The notes under the pieces are model-generated. The model worked only from the letters and a program-made list of their open reading frames with translations. It was not told where the DNA came from and did not search any database. 64,000 bases of DNA from Capitulum mitella. Its lineage: Eukaryota > Arthropoda > Thecostraca > Pollicipedomorpha > Pollicipedidae. Location of the stretch: the NCBI GenBank assembly GCA_030062745.1, contig CP099848.1, forward strand, positions 21,315,081 to 21,379,080. The letters are read 5' to 3'. Positions 34,861 through 47,205 of the stretch are shown here, in pieces (positions within the stretch are counted from its first letter, which is position 1; each line of letters starts with the position of its first letter). A program made the translations under genes and the position numbers.

Positions 34861-35427
34861 TCTGTTGTATTGAAATTCATGTTTCGTGGTTCTATTTTGC
34901 ATTCCAACTGCCTTTTTGTATACAGTTGCCATTTAAGACTTATTTCGGTCAACAGTAAGATTCAGCCCGAGCGCTTACTTCCAGGGAAAATAATCGTAGT
35001 AGTGGTTGGATGGCGTTTCAAATGCAACATATAATATTTTAAATTATAAAAAAAAAAAAAAAAAAACATTTTTTCCCCCAAAAAAATTGTGGCGTCTTTT
35101 GTTTTTTTAACCCCAGGGGGCCCTGGTAGGGGTTTTTTGATTTTTCTGCGTTAAATAATTTGTTTACGTGAACGACGCTGATTGGTCGTCGGTCAGACTC
35201 AAGGTCCAATCAAGAGTAATAAAAAAGTTTTGCGGAAACTAATGCGATATAAATTATCTTTAAAATAAAAAGTTAACGGTTGTAAAAATAATAATAAAAG
35301 AATAGTAATAATAACGTAATAATAATAATAATAAAAACAAAATAATAAAAAAAAAATATTACAAAAGCAAACGTAGTTCCAATTAAAAATACAAAAAAAC
35401 AAAAACAGTGAAATAAAATACGAAAAA

Positions 35428-35826
35428 AATCACGGAACAAAACTGGAAAATATAGAAAGTGAAATAAAACAATCAATAAAAATTTACCCTAGCCTAACAT
35501 AGTAACCAAACCTAACCTAACCTAACCTAACCAACCTAGCCTAGCCTGGCCAACTTAACCTAACCTAACCTAACCTAACCTAACATAGCCCAGCACAAGA
35601 AATCACGGAACAAAACTGGAAAATATTAGGAAGTGAAATAAAACAATAAATAAAAATGTACCCTAGCCTAACATAGTAACCTAACCTAACCTAACCTAAC
35701 CTAACCTAACCTAACCTAACCTAACCTAACCTAACCTAACCTAGCCTAGCCTAACCTAACCTAACCTAACCTAACCTGATCTAACCTAGCCCAGCACAAC
35801 CCAACCTAGCAACCTAATCTAACGAG
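35428..35826. repeat. Interstitial telomere-like (CCTAA)n / (TTAGG)n block
   Basis: CCTAA pentamers dominate 35486-35825. The longest clean run is about 12 units from 35680, with CCTAG variants and a second run to about 35776. TTAGG is the common arthropod telomere repeat. A 173-bp tandem duplication sits across the block: the stretch beginning AATCACGGAACAAAACTGG occurs at 35428 and 35601, each time leading into the pentamers. The immediately adjacent left flank is A-rich and simple. Confidence 0.85.
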
Positions 35827-36417
35827 TATTAAATGTCATAATATAATAATACTGATATCAGACATCCCAACAATTATCTAATACAATAATATAACGGCGT
35901 AATAATTCAGCAGTTTCTCCAAGTTCAGTTTTTGGCAACAGAATAGAATTTTCCTATATATGACGTCATTAATCGCTTGAAGATGCATGCAGGATCTACA
36001 CGTCCTTGATGTCAATAACCTTAACCTTGGCGGCTCTACATTTTCCGCCGCGGAATAATGTTGTCCTCCGCCAGTCGACTGCAGCACGGTATTACTGTGT
36101 CGTACGTTATCGTTACGATTTTGTTGTTATTGTTTAGAAAATCAAGTAGTGGAAAGTACGGTTAGAAACAGGATGATACATTCTTTACATTGGTGGCAAT
36201 TATACAAAGCGTTGTTTGCGATTTCGTCGGGCAGAAACTTACTGTTAGCCCTTATTTCATAACACGAAACATTGGTACGGCTTGGAGGAACATTGGTAGG
36301 GTTCGAATCATTGTTGGTAGGGCTCTAGCACTACCAGACCCATAGAAAAAGACACCCCTGAAAAGTGTGCCCCTTTGGTCACAAAAACTGTCACTATTTC
36401 TTTTCTAAATGTTTTAG

Positions 36418-36588
36418 ACCATTTTATATTCTATTCTGTACTTTCTGTCCATTTCTTATCTAACGTGGCCGTTCTTTTCGTTGTTTTGCCCTTGTTGAAA
36501 CTGGCAGAAAATTTTGGGGACCGGAATCGGCTGGGGTGCCAAGATAAACACATGGCCCCTCCAAAAGCGTATACAAGCGACACCCCTG
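36418..36588. mobile_element. Right-end fragment of a hAT-type MITE (family with central TA tract)
   Basis: The run from the TTTATATTCTATTCTGTACT area through TTTCTGTCCATTTCTTATC to GCGACACCCCTG aligns to the end of the element at 49742-50116. Together with the fragment at 34593 it may be one copy interrupted by about 1.5 kb including the CCTAA block. No target duplication was found to prove it. A second hAT-like end (GACACCCCTG) lies at 36351-36360. Confidence 0.5.
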
Positions 36589-39500
36589 TCAGTGAAGGTC
36601 GCCCATTCCGGTTATATTTGTGTCTAACAAAATCTCAGTTCGTTGTGGCATTTGCCTGAAAAAGCGTAATCGACAACGGCATTGTAAAACGAAAGTAGCC
36701 CAGAAGTCTAAGTGGTTCCTAAATACCTGTCGACTTTCAGCGTAGAAGTACCTGCTCGCACACTTCCGATCAACATAGTTCTGCGAGGTAAATGGTGGGA
36801 GGACTGGAACCATACCTCGACATAATGGGCTCATGACCCAATAGAATTTGCCAGCAGAAGCCAATCTCGGAAGTCATCCCACCAATGACTAGGCGTAACT
36901 GTTGCGGGACTGTTCCAATCGGCAAGAGCACTGTGTTTGACTGACCTCACCCAAAGAGTCTGTTTCAGTCGAGACAATGAAAATCAGAATCAAGTGATGT
37001 AAACCACAGTAAGTCTTGCAAACAGGACGCTGGGCACGAATACCAACGTGTAGCCAATATAGCGTAATATGCCGCGTGAAATAAGGAAACATGAGAAGCT
37101 CACTACAAACAGCAGTTTATCCGCAACTAATCAGTTTATCGGCATTCCATATGTGTTTATGTCATGATCGAAGTCTTCACAGCGCAGTACTGAGCAAGTG
37201 GTTCCTGTGAGTTATGACTAGGAACTATGTTTGCGCTCACAAACGTTTCCTTGATACGGTGCAAATGTTTATTCCAATACGCATGACACTTTGGCGAAGA
37301 ATCATGTAACTCCAAAGTGAAACTTAGATCTATCTTAATGAACATCAGTCATCTGCTGGCTTGTGCAGCCGCCCTACATCACGTGGAAGACTTGACAACA
37401 ACAGCCTGACTTGCGGCAGGTGAACCTGGTTTTACAGGGTCTCAGTTGACTGCTGAATACATGAGAGCAGGAAAGGAGCTTTCCAAAAATTACTACAAGT
37501 GAAACTTGCAATTTACAGCAAAAGCCAAATGCAAATGGTTGTGATCACCTTAATATGTTGCTCTGTTGTCAAATTCGTTATGGGTTTTGGTGGAAACAAG
37601 TTCACGCAATCGTGATCAGTCTCGTGTTTGAAGGTTTGGGTTTCATACAGCGCTTCAGGTACTGTGGCCATTTGACGACTTCAGTTTCTTGGGTGTCAAG
37701 GGGCCTACAGACACAGAAAACACCTCCCGCCAGTGGGCTGTGTGCTGTCTGGCACTATGGGGTGAGCCCGCCGGCCGCAACGGATTTGGCCCAGCACCAT
37801 CACCCTCCCCACTGGTTTCTAAATGCAGATCTGGGGGTACGCATAAGTGCACGTCACGGGTTCCCCTCGGAAACCGCAGCACATCCACCGGCATCTCCTG
37901 ATACACGCCACTTCTGCGGCAGAGAAGCCGCGCGTTTTTGAGCCGCTGCGTCCATGATCCACGCAGACAGCGGCCACTGCCGTCCCTCGACCTGACCGCG
38001 CTCCGGTAGCAGCCGATGTTTTGGTCGAACCACTTCACGACACCCATGGTGTGGTTACGATTCTAATTCCTGTGCTTTCTGGACGATCTGCCGACTGCTC
38101 GCGTCGGCCGGACACCATGGCAGTTCGACACCACTGGTGCGACACTACTGATCGGATCGTCTGACAGGCTCTGCGACATTGGCTTGGTCATCTATACGAG
38201 ACCCCACCTCCCCTTTTCTTTTCCCAGCTTAGTGGTTATTTCACAGGTACCTAAGTAGCCTAAATTTCATAAGCGGAGGATCCTCAAAGGAGTGTCCATG
38301 GCCTCCCCAATTCAGCGTTTTAAACTTCCCAAAAGGAGCTTCCGATATCTTTCCGAAGAGGCCTCCGTGCCCTCCTCAAACCAGCCTGAGAAGAGTTCCC
38401 TTCAGGAACCTCCGAATACCTCTCCAAAGGGGCTTATGAGGCCTTCAAAGCCCCCTGAGTGGCTTCAGGAACGCCCGAAAAGGCCTCAGAGGCCTTCCCG
38501 GGACGCCCTGCGATGCTTTCCTCTGGGAGGCCTCTTCCGGAGGCCCATCGGAAGTCTCAATCCATGTGAAGAGGCTAAATCGGCTATTCTATGGCAGACA
38601 GCCGGCCGGAAGGGCCTAATGGGCTCTCCGCGATGGGACCTGCTTGGTCCAAAGGAGCGTTGACCGACCCATTCGCCCCTCGCTCTTGGCTTCGTATCTT
38701 TTCACGGGACATGAGGAGACCATTCAAAGCAAGCACAAAATGCCATTTTACACATCACAACAGCTTGTGAAAGTATACATGCTACCCAGGGCCATTTGTT
38801 CCAGGCGTCTTGTACAACAGACTCAGTCCATGGAGTTAATTTTCAGGACTGCGGCATACGAATGAAAATGTCTCTGAATGTCATTCAGTATGTGAAAACG
38901 TTCAAGGAGGCATGTCGGCCTGTTTCTCTGCACACCACAAACCCTTTGGGTAAAAACGTCACACATCTTTTAGGCATCGCCAAAACGCCTAAAAACACCT
39001 GAACTCCATACGACGTGGAGGTACAACTGACATCATCCATAGCGGCAATTTCGGTATACCACATTGCCTTGGCTACCATCTGGCTTCCCATACTAAAATC
39101 TGAACTATAACCCCTCCGCAGCCAACAGGCGGCTATTTTGGCGTCCGATAAAAGGAAGCCGGGCATAAACGGGTTATGCTCTCGACACCCGTAACGCATC
39201 GCTAGTTTTGTAGGCATTAACCAACTGCACACGTCTTGTACAGCCCCCGTGTTTGCCCGATGACGATGTAAGATACTTGACTCAAACAAAGAACGAACAT
39301 GGAACTCAGGGACATCAGAAAAGACCACGATGAGTATAAATTTTGTAAAAAGTTAAGACGCTGGTTTGTTATACTGACCTGCTTTAAGTGTCGTGGTTTT
39401 GTCCTTTCGGGTTTTGTGGAATCGATTGACAATGGTGTTTTGGAGCCGCGTGCATTTGAATAAAAGATGTCTGTTTGAATAAAAGATGATTTCAACAACA

Positions 39501-39660
39501 ACAGGGCGTTTGAAAACTATGGCACTGACCAACAGTCCCTTTCACTTGCAAGACCATACACATTGTCGCCGTAGAAGAAAAGACGAGCTATACTACGCTT
39601 CCCAACGCAAAACTTCACCAAACCATTTTGATCAACTGCATTCCTGCGACAGCGACGAGC
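36589..39660. other. Non-coding spacer
   Basis: No exon was recognised. A - strand frame at 38047-37655 starts in a fair Kozak context (CCACACCATGG) but has no domain. A degenerate AGGCCT-rich stretch at 38290-38600 is listed separately. Confidence 0.35.
38290..38600. repeat. Degenerate AGGCCT-rich repeat
   Basis: Loose units such as CCTCCRAATACCTCTCCAAA and GAGGCCTTC recur, with at least five AGGCCT palindromes in about 200 bp. The + strand frame through it (proline/serine/arginine-rich) follows from the repeat. No clean period was seen. Confidence 0.5.
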
Positions 39661-39765
39661 TGTGATGCGGGCTTTTGACAGCCCTCTGCTGCCCGGCGGA
39701 GTCGCCTCCGGTGCGGCCAGCAGAGGTCAGGGACGGTCGGAGCAACCTGGCAACTCCCAGCGCTC

Positions 39766-39794
39766 TGACGTCATCACGTCTCACGCTGACGTCA
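39766..39794. promoter_or_regulatory. Pair of perfect CRE palindromes, 21 bp apart
   Basis: TGACGTCA occurs at 39766-39773 and at 39787-39794, a start-to-start spacing of 21 bp (two helical turns). The surroundings (39660-39860) are moderately GC-rich. CREB/ATF binding is known for the motif; activity here is inferred, and no transcript start is visible. Confidence 0.4.
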
Positions 39795-39860
39795 GTAAAA
39801 CGATCATCGATCGGCTGCGCAGCGTGCCCACAGCGGAGGAGTCTGTGCCAACGCAAAGGG

Positions 39861-42429
39861 TCAGTCACGCACGGCCAGTCAACAGCCCCCATATGTTTGT
39901 CTTGTTCATTTGCTTTTCCGACAGGGAAACGACACTCTCGAGCGATGAAACACGAAATCCTGGACTCCCTTTGGCGACTGCGCGACTGATCTTAGAGTCG
40001 CATCGGCCCCCAGCATCTGGATCTGACCGAAGGGTCAGCACGACGCGTATCAGGATCCCAGTTCTCCCACGATGACCACGCCTTCACATTCCCCGCCAGT
40101 GCAGCCAGAATAGCGTCAGCTCACTGACGAGACCCTGCCAGTGGCCTCAATGCGGTGATCCGCTCTCAGGGGATGGCGCGGCTGGCGTCAGCGGACCCCA
40201 ACGTCCGGCTGCCCCAGCTAGGAAGATCGCGTTCTCTGAACAGCGCCATCGGATCGTTGGGTCTGAGCCTCCAGGCCCTCAGGCACTGATGACTAGTCAC
40301 GACCGAGCCATCGATTTCCGGACCAGCATCAGAGCCAACAGGAACGGCAAAGCTGCATGGCTTTGACCGAACAGCATCCGCATTCGGTCCCCCCCCCCGT
40401 CCGCCGCCGCCATTGCGGCTATCTCCAGATGACCGGAAGCCGAAGCAGCTAACGTTGTCCGCGCAGCGTCATCACAGATTCCGTCGCGTTGCGAAAGACC
40501 AGCGTTTTCTCGGAATGGTTCAAGTCTTCAGCGCAACTGCTCTGTCGAAACTGGGTAACAAGAAAGCAGACGAAATGTCATCGTTTCAGATGAAAGAGGT
40601 CTTGAAGTTGGTAGACTAGATGTGCAACATGGTATGACTCTTGTAACTGAGGGCTTTCAGTGCACACTGAATCTGTATTAAATTCAATATTACGCAACGC
40701 ACTGTTTACGACTTAGTCCGAGTCAGCGTTTTCACTCTGTTGCGATCTATCCCTTCCGTGCTCTGGTGAAAATGCATTTGTTAAATGCTCGTTCAGTGAC
40801 AACCACCGTTGAATACGGACCTTCCCTGCTCTTTTTCTCTTGGTATGTCCTTCGAACAGTCCTGTCCAACCCACGCCTAAAGATGACCTGGGACCAAAAG
40901 CGACAAGATTTTTTTTCGTTTCCCTGTTGTTGTTTTTATTGCGAAAGGTTTTTGGCTGCAAAATTTGCTAGACGTTTCTTGGAAATCTCCAATGGGATCA
41001 GCTGATATAGTCTGTGATAACCCTTGTCTTATGAAAACTGGCACTAGCGAATATTTGACTTTAGGTCTGGATATGTGTCAGAGACTCAGAAGCTATCATT
41101 TCTTCTGATTGTTTCAGGCAGGTGTTCATGGGGCAATGCAATGTTCTGGAACCATGTCGGTACGCATTTAATTAAATCCTGACAGCCCTCTTTCTAACCG
41201 AAGCCAGCAAGTCAACAAAAGTATTGACAGGCCAGAGAAGCGTGACGAATTAACGAAATAACGAATGAACGAAGTAAGTTAAATGGAGAAAGAACGAAAT
41301 GAGTTCACCGCTTGAATGCAAATGTCTCGGCAGCAAGCCGCATTTGCAAGGGTAGAACCCGAAGCTATACAAGCAAACTCGGCTGCCGGGAGGCGGTGCT
41401 GTGGGTCCCCAAACACCTCTAGCATGCCTCCTTTGACGATGAAGAAACCTCTTGGAGCCGGTTTTCCAAACCCCGTGTCTCGGTCTCGGAAAGACCGCGA
41501 TTCAAGACCGCTAGGTTGCATAGTCAGATTCGCCCACCTGAAAGGCAGCTGGTGGACGCGGTTCGTATTGACCGAGATTTGCAGGCCTGGAGGACCCATT
41601 TAATCAAGTGAACCCAAATGCAGAAAGCTAAGCGTTATCCAGTTTTCCAGTCGTGTAAAAATCATGGTCTCAAACGACGGTAAAAACAATGACCTGAAAG
41701 ACCAAAAGCATTTCCTTAAGTAGCTCGTGCCATTCCGCAAAAAGACCCGAGGAAATCCGCTGACACCAGAAATGTAAGTAATACTAGGCGAAAAGCAGGT
41801 GTTTGCCTTTTGCAGTCAATATGGTTAAGGTCTTTTCAGCTCGCTTCAACGGATTAAAGAAGTCACTTCAAGGATGCCGAAAAACGAGTGATGCTTGACA
41901 AAACGAGCCGACTTTCAACTGGACTGCGGCTTTAGCTTAAACACTGGAATGGGTCAATCAACGAACCCACATACCATGTAACAGCAAATACCAGCTATTA
42001 AACTTTTATCGATACACGGAGGTATGGTGCTGTGAAGACACAGCCCGTCGTTTTAATCCTCGCCTGTTTCAAAGATGAGCTAGAAGCTATGAAACGTCTT
42101 TACGTTGGTGACAAAGGTAGTAGCCATATTCTTTACTTGAACTTACTGTCCATGTAATGCAAAGTCGACAGCTGCCGAAACGATTGCACGTATGGTAAAT
42201 TTAGAACTTTTAGACGCCATGGCAATGGTCGGATACCTTATCTGAGTGACATATGGCTCTATAGGCGTCACGCATGACTGTTGTTCGCATTTACTCGCTT
42301 AAAACTAACTGGGATTGAGCAATCACATCGTGCCTTGTTTCACTTCCGATACGACACAATATAAAGAACTCGTATCGATAAACGTCCTTCCGACACCAAG
42401 CATACGCACGCTCCAACGAAAATCCTTAA
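39861..42429. other. Non-coding spacer
   Basis: No exon or repeat family was recognised. A 10-C run lies at 40389-40398 before a CCGCCG stretch. The many short frames look random. Confidence 0.35.
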
Positions 42430-43260
42430 AAATCGCGACATGCTGAACTTTGTGTGACGCCAATGAAATCGCTCAATACTCCGGGAACCGCCCGCTGGCG
42501 CCCGGAATGTTCCCCCTGCCCGGACGGTGCGGCCTCCGGGTCACACTGGAGCTCCTGCCGCACCGTGACCAGAGCCACCACCTCCCGCCGGCCACCGGGA
42601 CACGGCACGTACCGAGATCATGCGGCGGTCGCCTGGCTCGGCCGTGTGCTCGCCGTCTCCGTGTCCGCTGCGGTCCGTCTCACCCACGTACACGTCTCCA
42701 CGGCACCAGCGCGCGCGGCGCACACAACCGGCCGGCCTCCAGCCGCGGCGCGCCGGCCGGCCACTCTCCCCACCCGGCAACCGACGACGGATCACGTGAA
42801 CAGGCCGCCTTGGCCAATCAGCGCCGGCCGCCGCGCGCCCCGGTCGTGGGGCGGCCGCCGGTCGGCGAGTGGCTCGCGCATGGGCGCCGCCAGGCGGCCG
42901 CCGCCGCCCGCTGACGCCGCCTGTCAGACGAGCCGTCGTTTCGGAAACGGGGCCAGCTCCGCCGCCGGCGTTTGCAGCGCTCTGGTGTTCCTCCAGGTCT
43001 CGGCCGTGTGGTCCCACGGAAAGGTCGGTTTTGCGGGCTCTCTCATGGAACCCCTGGCTGCGCCACTGGACTCACGTGTCTGGAAACGTGCCAGAGTGGT
43101 GCCACGCATTCTTATAAGGATCGGCCGGTCTTGCGTGAGGTCCCCAGGCTACGTGGCCGCGACAATTTATGACGTTTTCTGGGCCGCGCGCAGAGCCCGT
43201 GCGCTGGTTCCAGGCCGACGGCCCTGGAGCGGCTTCACTGGCTCCTAAGTCACGTGCGGT
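42430..43260. promoter_or_regulatory. CpG-rich island, promoter-like
   Basis: A very GC- and CpG-rich block with a strong NF-Y-type box (TGGCCAATCAGCG, 42811-42823) and a CACGTG E-box (42793-42798). Open frames of 150-260 residues run through it on both strands, as expected of such composition, and none resembles a protein family. It may be the promoter or 5' exon of a gene not otherwise visible. Confidence 0.35.
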
Positions 43261-44403
43261 ACTCCGCACGCATTGTCAAACGTCTCTTCACGCTGAAGTC
43301 TGTGCAGCAGTCATGACCGGCTTAATCACGTGGTGAAATTAAACTCTGCATATAAATTCGCAGCAGTGCGCATACTCGGGCCACTGAGAAAGTGTCCCAG
43401 TTTCAGTTTATTTTGGAATATTTTCGTTTGCAGGCGGGCTGCATCCCAATCACAGACGAAGTCGGCCTATAAAAATACGACCAAACAAGGAAGGACCCAG
43501 ACAATGTGTCTATGACCAAAGCCCCATCCGTGTAACGTAACCTACCTCCAAAAGCTAACTCGTCCTCGGATTTCTGCGAGTCTGTTCTACCAATTTCAAC
43601 AATGGACATGCATTACAAAACAAGACATGCTGTCACACTCTTTTCCAATGAAAGGGAGTTGTGGCCCCGCCAGCCCCCTGGATCCGCCAGTGGGACCAAA
43701 CGCTGCACCACGGTCTTGTTCAGCCAGGTTTAACTCAAGTGGCGCAATGGACCACCAGAGGGGACACCGGCTGGGCCCGTCTATTTCCCGCACTCCGGAC
43801 CGATCGATCGTCGGTCGCATGACCGGCCCCAGGGAATCCCGGAGGGGGAGAGCTAGGGGGATGGGGAGGCACCTTCCACGTTGTTGGTGTAAGGACGGCA
43901 GGCACATCTCGCGTTCTGAGATCGCGAGTGTGTCACCGTTTTAAAATCTGGCACGGGCTGGGGCCGTTCTGAGGTCAGTTCTTTTCCAGCTGCATCGCAG
44001 GGCTTATCTAAGCATTTGCCCGAATTTGTAGGGCCGCCGCCCTACCAATCCTATGGGCTGCTACACCCACGTCGAGAACCTCAGGTTCAACGACTTTCAA
44101 CTGCGTAAAACAGACTGACCTCGAAGCGACGCACGGAGTGTAAATTGGGATCGCTACATGATCTCAGCACACGTATGGGTCGTCAAATAAACCAAGGCGC
44201 ATGCCCAGACCGATCAATGCCGCCACCTTCAGGCAGCCGCTCCCCCCCCCCCCCACCAGTGACGCCGACTGCTGCTCAAGTGTTGGGCGAGGGGTGTGAC
44301 CAGCTGTTGGCAGGATGTCAGAGCAGCACGTGTGAGCCGGGAGCGGTACCAGGAGACAGCCAGAGGGAGCCCAGTGATGCAGTTCGCCGACCAAATGATT
44401 ATA
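43261..44403. other. Non-coding spacer
   Basis: Nothing gene-like was recognised. GTAGGGCCGCCGCCCTACCA near 44031 resembles part of the hAT-like end near 36330. A 13-C run lies at 44242-44254. Confidence 0.3.
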
Positions 44404-45625
44404 TTAACCCTATTCCCGGCAGGGGGGGGGCGGAATCCGCCCCCCCTCGGGTTTTTTGCTTGCCAATTCCAGGCTTTTTAACGCAGCTTCACGAAACTTG
44501 GTCACTTTTCCTAGCTATTCCTTCTTCGCGCCGTGACAAAATTTCGAAATTCTATTTTGCTCAGGGGCGGAGCCAGGCAACGTTTTTGGGAGGCACCTCA
44601 GGTCATTTTTGGCCATGTTGAGGGTAAAAGGAAAATGTCTGCCAAAAACAGAGTTTTTAAGATAGAACTTAAAACTTTATATGAATATATCGCTAAATAG
44701 TTGGGCAATGTGCATATGTAATTTTGTTTATCTGAGGTCACTTTACAAGGTCAGGTCAAGGTCAAAAGTCAAAATTTGTTTTTTCGCAATAATTTCGGCG
44801 CCGTTTTTTTTAAATACCAAACCCGGAATATATATGACGTAGAAAGATGCCCTCTACTTGTGTACCAAGTTTCAGCTTGATATCAGGTCAGGTCACGGAG
44901 CTATGACCTACAATGTCAGTGCACGTACCCTATATCGCAAAAGCCAAAAAATGAATTTTTTGGAATAGAGTGAATTTAATCGATTAAAAACGTTTACAGA
45001 TAATATTGAATGCACACGACATCATTCCAGGTGACTCCAAGGTCACTGGAGGTCATTTAAGGTCAAAGGTCATAAGTTGATCTGAGAAACGTGTGACCAT
45101 GACAGTTCCCCCTTTTTTATGTCCCTGGCACCGCCTATGCTAACATTATACAAACATTGCAATGCGATTTGTACTTCTTTAGCATAACATGACTAGCAGA
45201 AGCTAAAAAGGTGTTTTAGCCTCTTTTGTTCATTCCGTTATTGGAAAACTAATCCCCCTATTTTTGAAACCCTGTGAACGCCCATGAATTTTCTCAAAAT
45301 TTCAAATTTGCATATCCATGGTAAAAGCCCTATCCATAATCTCTCGATTCATGCCAGTTTCATCGAAATCGGTCCATAAACAACGGAGTTATAAGAGGTC
45401 AAAAAGTACCCCCCATTTTGACATTTTTGCCCCCTGTATCCACAAATTTCAAACTTTTGAAAATTTCCTTTTATCAAAATGTAGTTCACGTCACGGCAAA
45501 TGGATTGCCGTTTGTTGCGATGAAATCGGATAAGTAGTTCTCGAGATCTCAGGGGGGGGCCGAATCCGCCCCCCCCCCCTGCCGGGAATCGGGCATACCG
45601 TCTAGCCCTCCGGGAATAGGGTTAA
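44404..45625 (+). mobile_element. piggyBac-like non-autonomous element, copy 4
   Basis: TTAA at 44404-44407 and 45622-45625 flanks a 1214-bp element with clean ends (CCCTATTCCCGGCAGG and, in reverse complement, CCCTATTCCCGGAGGG). It is nearly the same as copy 1 by eye. The inner right-end repeat and the nested hAT-like ends are both kept. No transposase. Confidence 0.87.
45040..45072 (+). promoter_or_regulatory. DR4-DR4-DR1 array in piggyBac-like copy 4
   Basis: Exact AGGTCA half-sites start at 45040, 45050, 45060 and 45067, with the same spacers (4, 4, 1) as in copy 1. Motif-based. Confidence 0.5.
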
Positions 45626-46615
45626 GGGGGCAGAGCACAACGTTTTGCCGGGGCGGACTCGTGATGGCACTCCTTCGGCAAGGCACAGAATTTTTGTCAA
45701 AGATGCTCGCTGCTGCCGAGCATTAATTTTAAATTACACACGGCCATAATTCGCCAATTATTTCCTCCAGCTGCTTGCATTGTTATTGGATGTTCCCGAA
45801 TGAATGCGCATTTGGTTAAGAGATTCAAGTGTAGCATTTTATTCCATTTGGATCGTACGTGCATGGTCGGATGAAATAAGAAGCTTCTAAAGGCTCAGCG
45901 ACCCAGATAGGCACCCCCGGACGATCGCTGGTCCCAGACTGGACGCAAGTTCGTACCAACACATTACAGTTCCGATAAGTATGTCACGGCACAGCCGGCT
46001 GGGTCGCAGCACTGGCTGTCTTCGGGAGGGAGCCGTGGCTTCTTGTCCCATAACAACGTCGGGAGAATTCCGGGCCTGCTAAGGCGGCCGAGCCGTGATC
46101 ACCATGGCAGCTGACCCTGAGGAGAGGTCGCTCGGTGGATGTTGATATCAGGCGCCTGGTGCGGAGCCGATGCTGGTCCTGTGTGTATACACGAGTCGGC
46201 GTCCCTGGTGATCATTGAATCACGCCGACCACGCTCGCCGGAATCAAACGGTCACCTGACGCCTCGCTGAACGTGGCTGCGGCACGGCTCGGGAAGCAGA
46301 GGTTAAACCTTTTTTGATTACGGTAAACGCAAGCAGTTTCCGAATGGCCACTGGCTGACGCCAGCGACATTATGGTCCCGTGACGACAGTTTAATTAGCT
46401 GCTTATTGATCAGGTTCGTCGGAGCGTACATCAGTAAGAGAATCCCCCGATGTTGTGCAAAGCCCGTGCATTTCAGCGTAACTTCGCGTGTTCTCTTCAA
46501 CAATCCCACTTAGGTGGGAATTTGTCCACAACTTGTCCCGAAATCTGTCAACCTTTTCGTAACACAAAACGATCGTTTACGCAAGCATACTGTGGCAAAA
46601 CCTAATGAATGCAGT

Positions 46616-46650
46616 GGCACTGTTTGCATGCCATGCATGCAAACACTGCC
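46616..46650. repeat. 15-bp inverted repeat (hairpin)
   Basis: Arms 46616-46630 (GGCACTGTTTGCATG) and 46636-46650 (CATGCAAACACTGCC) pair at 14 of 15 positions around a 5-base loop. Pairing does not extend outward, so it is short for a microRNA precursor. Confidence 0.8.
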
Positions 46651-47089
46651 AATGAATACAGGGCTGGAAAAACATCTTTTTAACTCGTTAGGACGAAACC
46701 ATTTCGAGTCAATTTTTTTTCCATGCAACAGCAGAACCGCACATGTCAGAATTATGCAGAGCTGCTAAATGCGCCGACCATCCTAAGGGTTGTTGCACCT
46801 GCGTTAATTAGCGTAACAGCATCTTGGAAGGCCACTTGCCGTGAGCAAGGATGGTGGACGACTGAGGTCCCCTTCTCCAGGTCAAAGCCGCGAGCCGCTC
46901 AGCTGTTGGGATCGCCGCTCTAACGGGAATGTCTCTGGCTGGCTGGCGACCGTGGCAGGTTGGACGGCGGCAGGTCAGGCCGGTCACGTGATGGCCCGGG
47001 GCTCTTGACAGCAGACTGGCGGGCGCCAGCCGGGCGGTCCTGTTGGCTCTCACTGAGGCGGGTCCGGGCCGGCCGCTTTTTTGTGGTTC

Positions 47090-47205
47090 CTGGGGAGAGA
47101 AAGAGAAGGAAAGAGAGCGGGGAGAGAGACACACATATAGCAAGAAGGAAGAAGAGAAGGAAAAGAAAAAGAAATGGAGGAAGAGGAAGGGAAGAAGAAT
47201 GAACA
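47090..47205 (+). repeat. Polypurine tract
   Basis: About 115 bases are almost all A and G on + (GAGAGAAAGAGAAGGAAAGA and similar), broken mainly by one short ACACACATATAGC stretch. The open frames here are low-complexity artefacts. Such tracts can form triplex DNA. Confidence 0.8.

Noticed and set aside
35486-35826. A true chromosome end
   Set aside because: Several kilobases of unique sequence and genes lie on both sides, so it is interstitial in this assembly.
37655-38047. 130-residue frame on - beginning MGVVKWFDQN in a fair start context
   Set aside because: The first residues recall a cold-shock start (VKWF) but the rest does not fit; no donor site in frame was convincing.
38292-38663. 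123-residue proline/serine-rich frame on +
   Set aside because: Follows from the degenerate AGGCCT repeat.
38885-39328. 147-residue frame on -
   Set aside because: Opens without ATG and matches no family.
42454-43248. 264-residue open frame on + and a 158-residue frame opposite
   Set aside because: Both strands are open because of CpG-rich composition; Ala/Arg/Pro-rich with no recognisable motif.
46616-46650. MicroRNA precursor
   Set aside because: The stem is only 15 bp and does not extend outward; no known mature sequence recognised.
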